From contig JAHLWS010000049.1 of assembly GCA_019057795.1 (NCBI GenBank), positions 1 to 64,000 on the forward strand: a stretch of DNA of 64,000 nt. The letters run 5' to 3'. The first letter of the stretch is position 1; every line of letters starts with the position of its first letter. Shown in pieces: positions 61,521-64,000 of this stretch. Both the position numbers and the translations under genes were made by a program. Below the pieces are notes generated by a model that saw nothing but the letters and a program-made list of their open reading frames with translations, was not told the DNA's origin and did not search any database. The stretch comes from Promethearchaeota archaeon (GTDB lineage Archaea; Asgardarchaeota; Lokiarchaeia; Sigyniarchaeales; SOKP01).

Positions 61521-63275
61521 GTGAAAAAGGCTATTATGACTATTTTATTAAATCCGAAACAACATAAAAGGTATTATCCGGACGCGAAGTCAAAAGAAAT
61601 TATGCTTAAAACCATAGAATTTTTCGAAAACAAAGGGTTAGCGAAACTCAAGGAGGATGATCATAAGCGAGTATGGTATTCTGATTTCCTTGAATTTCAA
61701 AAAAAAAATAAGATTTTTGCCCAATTATTAACCCCGTCTCAATACGGAGAAGACGAGAATTATCGATGGGATACGTGGAGAATATGTGAGTTTAATGAAA
61801 TTATTGCATTTTATGGATTGGCTTATTGGTATACTTGGCAAGTTACAATTCTAGGTCTCGGACCCATTTGGATGAGTAAAAATGAAAAAGCAAAGGAGAA
61901 AGCAGCGAAATTAATTAAGGAAGGTGCTATATTTGCGTTCGGACTATCTGAGAAAGCACATGGAGCAGATATTTACGGAACTGAAATGGCATTAACCCCT
62001 CAGGAAGATGGTTCATATAGAGCTAATGGAGAAAAGTATTATATTGGCAATGGTAACGAAGCAGCAATGGTTTCAAACTTCGGTAAACTTGCTGATAAAG
62101 ATGGCAATATCCCTCCCTATGACATGAAAAATAAGGAACAATATGTTTTCTTTGTGGCAAATTACAAACACAAAAACTATGAATTAATAAAAAATGTCTG
62201 CGACAGTCAAAATTATGTTGCAAATTTTGCACTTCATGATTATCCCATAACCGAAGAAGATATTCTTTCCAAAGGAGAAGAGGCATGGAATTCATCCCTT
62301 AACACGGTTAACGTGGGGAAATATAATTTAGGATGGGCTTCAATAGGACTTTGTACACATGCATTTTATGAAGCAATTCATCATGCAGCTAATCGAAGGC
62401 TCTATAATATGTATGTGACTGATTTTCAGCATGTTAAACAAAACTTTGTTGATGCTTATACTCGTTTAGTCGCTATGAAATTATTTGGGCTAAGAACGGC
62501 CGATTATATGAGAATAGCGTCTAATAAAGACCGTCGATATCTACTTTATGCTCCCGCTATGAAAATGAAAACAACTACTCAAGGAGAGGAAGTTATCAAT
62601 CTTTTATGGGATGTGATTGCGGCAAAAGGTTTCGAAAAAGATATGTTTTTTGAAAGTGCTGCAAGGGATATTCGTGCTTTACCGAAACTTGAAGGCACCG
62701 TTCATGTAAATATCGCCTTAATTTTAAAATTTATGATGAACTTCTTTATGAATCATAAGAAATATGAGGAAATTCCAAGACAAGATCAAGTTAAAGACGA
62801 TACATTCCTTTTTAATCAAGGTCCAACTCGTGGGTTGGGAAGGGTTCGTTTTCACGATTGGAAACCAGCGTTTGAGCAATATAATTTACCCAATGTCAAT
62901 ATATATTTGGAGCAAATTAAGATGTTTAACCTTATGGGCGTAAAGGCTATGCCTAGTGTCGAACAACAAAAAGATATGGACTTCATGCTTTCAGGGATTG
63001 GCGAAATCTTTTCTCTTATTGTATACGGCCATTTAGTCGTTGAAAACGCTAAAATATATGATATTGGTGAAGATACTGTAGACCAAATATTTGATTTTCT
63101 AGTGAGAGACTTTTCCAAATACGCATTAAATCTATATAATAAATCTAGTACTACTCCTGAACAGATGGAATGGTGTTTGAAGATGATTAAGAAACCTAAT
63201 GTCGATCCTGAGCGGTTTGGTAAAGTGTGGAAAATAGTTCACTCGTTAAAGGACGCATATGAAATGAATGAATAA
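61521..63275 (+). CDS. Acyl-CoA dehydrogenase-type protein, long form
   Basis: Up to 584 residues; the ATG at 61536 is an alternative to GTG 61521, because AAGGTGA there may be the ribosome-binding site. It resembles long acyl-CoA dehydrogenases: GLSEKAHGADIYGTEMAL is the FAD region, and PKLEGTVHVNIAL carries the canonical catalytic glutamate (EGT). This is unlike the three shorter paralogues at 14498-20093. The last 150 residues form an extra helical domain, as in very-long-chain-type enzymes. It lies 142 nt after the Tes-like gene. Confidence 0.8.
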   Translation: MKKAIMTILLNPKQHKRYYPDAKSKEIMLKTIEFFENKGLAKLKEDDHKRVWYSDFLEFQKKNKIFAQLLTPSQYGEDENYRWDTWRICEFNEIIAFYGLAYWYTWQVTILGLGPIWMSKNEKAKEKAAKLIKEGAIFAFGLSEKAHGADIYGTEMALTPQEDGSYRANGEKYYIGNGNEAAMVSNFGKLADKDGNIPPYDMKNKEQYVFFVANYKHKNYELIKNVCDSQNYVANFALHDYPITEEDILSKGEEAWNSSLNTVNVGKYNLGWASIGLCTHAFYEAIHHAANRRLYNMYVTDFQHVKQNFVDAYTRLVAMKLFGLRTADYMRIASNKDRRYLLYAPAMKMKTTTQGEEVINLLWDVIAAKGFEKDMFFESAARDIRALPKLEGTVHVNIALILKFMMNFFMNHKKYEEIPRQDQVKDDTFLFNQGPTRGLGRVRFHDWKPAFEQYNLPNVNIYLEQIKMFNLMGVKAMPSVEQQKDMDFMLSGIGEIFSLIVYGHLVVENAKIYDIGEDTVDQIFDFLVRDFSKYALNLYNKSSTTPEQMEWCLKMIKKPNVDPERFGKVWKIVHSLKDAYEMNE

Positions 63276-63634
63276 TATTAAGTATTTTTCTTTACTTTTT
63301 TTTCTTTAATTTTTATATAGCTTTATTGCTAATTTTAAATTTTTTTCAAATTTTTAAGGGGATTATAAATTTTAATGAAATTCCATCCTAATTTAGATAG
63401 CAAAAGTGTTTTATTACTTAAAATAAACGACTAACATTAATTTTGCTGAAAGAGAAATAGTTCGTATTGGGGAAATAAAACTAACTTTAAAAAAAAAACC
63501 TTAAATGTTTTAAAAATTCTAAAAATATAGAGCTAGGCAACATGGAGATTTTTGGAAATAAATTAGCTTTTTAAGTTTAACATTAATATCTAAAATTATA
63601 ACACGTATAAAAATGATTTATTAATTCAGACTCT
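63276..63634. other. AT-rich intergenic region
   Basis: About 360 bases with T-rich runs after the acyl-CoA dehydrogenase gene, which may serve as terminators. I see no gene or structured RNA. A TATA-like stretch is possible near 63596-63610, upstream of the last gene. Confidence 0.5.
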
Positions 63635-64000
63635 ATGGTAAATAATTCGGAAATAATAGGGGAATATCGAGGATTAGTTAAAAATAGAGTGCTAACCGCA
63701 TTATTGCAATCTTATTTAGATAACTTAGATTACGATGGGATGAAATCTATATTGAGAGAAGCCGAATTATTGGAACTAAAAGATATAAGAGAAGTAGATC
63801 CCGATGGTGTAATTGACTTCTTTTCTTTTAAAAAAATCATATCTGCTCAAAATTGTTTGTTGTACGATTCTACTAAATTATTATACGAAATTGGACGGAA
63901 GTTCTCGTTTTATTTGTTTCCTTTTGGAAAAGATTTCGGAGAAATAATTAACGAAATAAATCAATTAATTGTTGCTGATTGGCAAGTTAAAATTGTGGAA
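63635..64000 (+). CDS. Partial protein, possible V4R-like domain
   Basis: 122 codons from the ATG at 63635 to the right edge, still open. The N-terminal 50 residues are helical (NRVLTALLQSYLDNLDYD). Later, DSTKLLYEIGRKFSFYLFP resembles the start of a V4R/Bet3-type domain, in which a helical bundle binds a small hydrophobic molecule. This is a weak pattern match, and the rest of the gene is needed. Confidence 0.5.
   Translation, partial: MVNNSEIIGEYRGLVKNRVLTALLQSYLDNLDYDGMKSILREAELLELKDIREVDPDGVIDFFSFKKIISAQNCLLYDSTKLLYEIGRKFSFYLFPFGKDFGEIINEINQLIVADWQVKIVE

Overview
The window comes from a very AT-rich archaeal genome, most likely an Asgard archaeon (Lokiarchaeia-like). Archaeal information-processing genes are present (Spt5, aIF1A, aIF2-gamma, transcription factor S), with form III RuBisCO and a Tes-type radical SAM enzyme. 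They sit beside eukaryote-like proteins: Ras-like GTPases, longin/roadblock-type proteins, ribosomal protein eL22 and a gingipain-type C25 protease. Shine-Dalgarno sequences are of the GGTGA type. Several genes appear to start at ATA or ATT placed 5-6 nt after such a site.

The main discovery is at 837-9409: an apparent archaeal UFMylation system. In one orientation lie a cysteine-free winged-helix protein (UFL1-like by inference), an SPFH/SHOCT protein, a zinc-ribbon protein, and an E1. The E1 has the UBA5 active-site block and a C-terminal tail like the UFC1-binding end of UBA5. Next come a JAMM/MPN protease starting at a non-standard codon, a UFM1-like modifier already ending in Val-Gly, and a UFC1-like E2 that overlaps the modifier gene by two bases. 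A membrane protein with a C-terminal DDRGK1-like winged helix ends the run, and a membrane paralogue converges on it. Read together these supply modifier, E1, E2, a candidate membrane-anchored E3 scaffold and a deconjugase.

9800-21000 is metabolic and mobile: a thioredoxin-like protein, a DUF4139 protein, an IS200/IS605-type TnpB element, and three paralogous acyl-CoA dehydrogenases around an MFS transporter. A longin/roadblock-type protein follows. 21270-26460 holds Spt5, aIF1A, two small cupins, an iron-type alcohol dehydrogenase, and two Ras-like GTPases flanking a PIN nuclease.

26600-36000 has a PAS/GAF sensor, membrane and secreted proteins, a C25 protease and aIF2-gamma fused to a helix-hairpin-helix domain. 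Between 29398 and 29563 on the minus strand is what looks like a circularly permuted 5S rRNA gene, with helix I closed by a UUCG tetraloop.

36000-48400 carries a DHH phosphoesterase, a YggU protein, TFS, a CitG-family protein, eL22, RuBisCO with ribose-1,5-bisphosphate isomerase (AMP salvage), UvrC, a phosphohexomutase, a ROK kinase, a radical SAM protein and a hydrolase. 48460-53370 is a PadR-ABC-ABC operon, with one ABC protein carrying a 220-residue insertion in its nucleotide-binding domain. 53500-64000 contains a DUF362 protein, a protein of nine 35-residue repeats, longin- and ACT-like proteins, an unassigned structured RNA (59286-59401), a Tes-like radical SAM enzyme, a fourth acyl-CoA dehydrogenase-type protein, and a partial gene at the edge.
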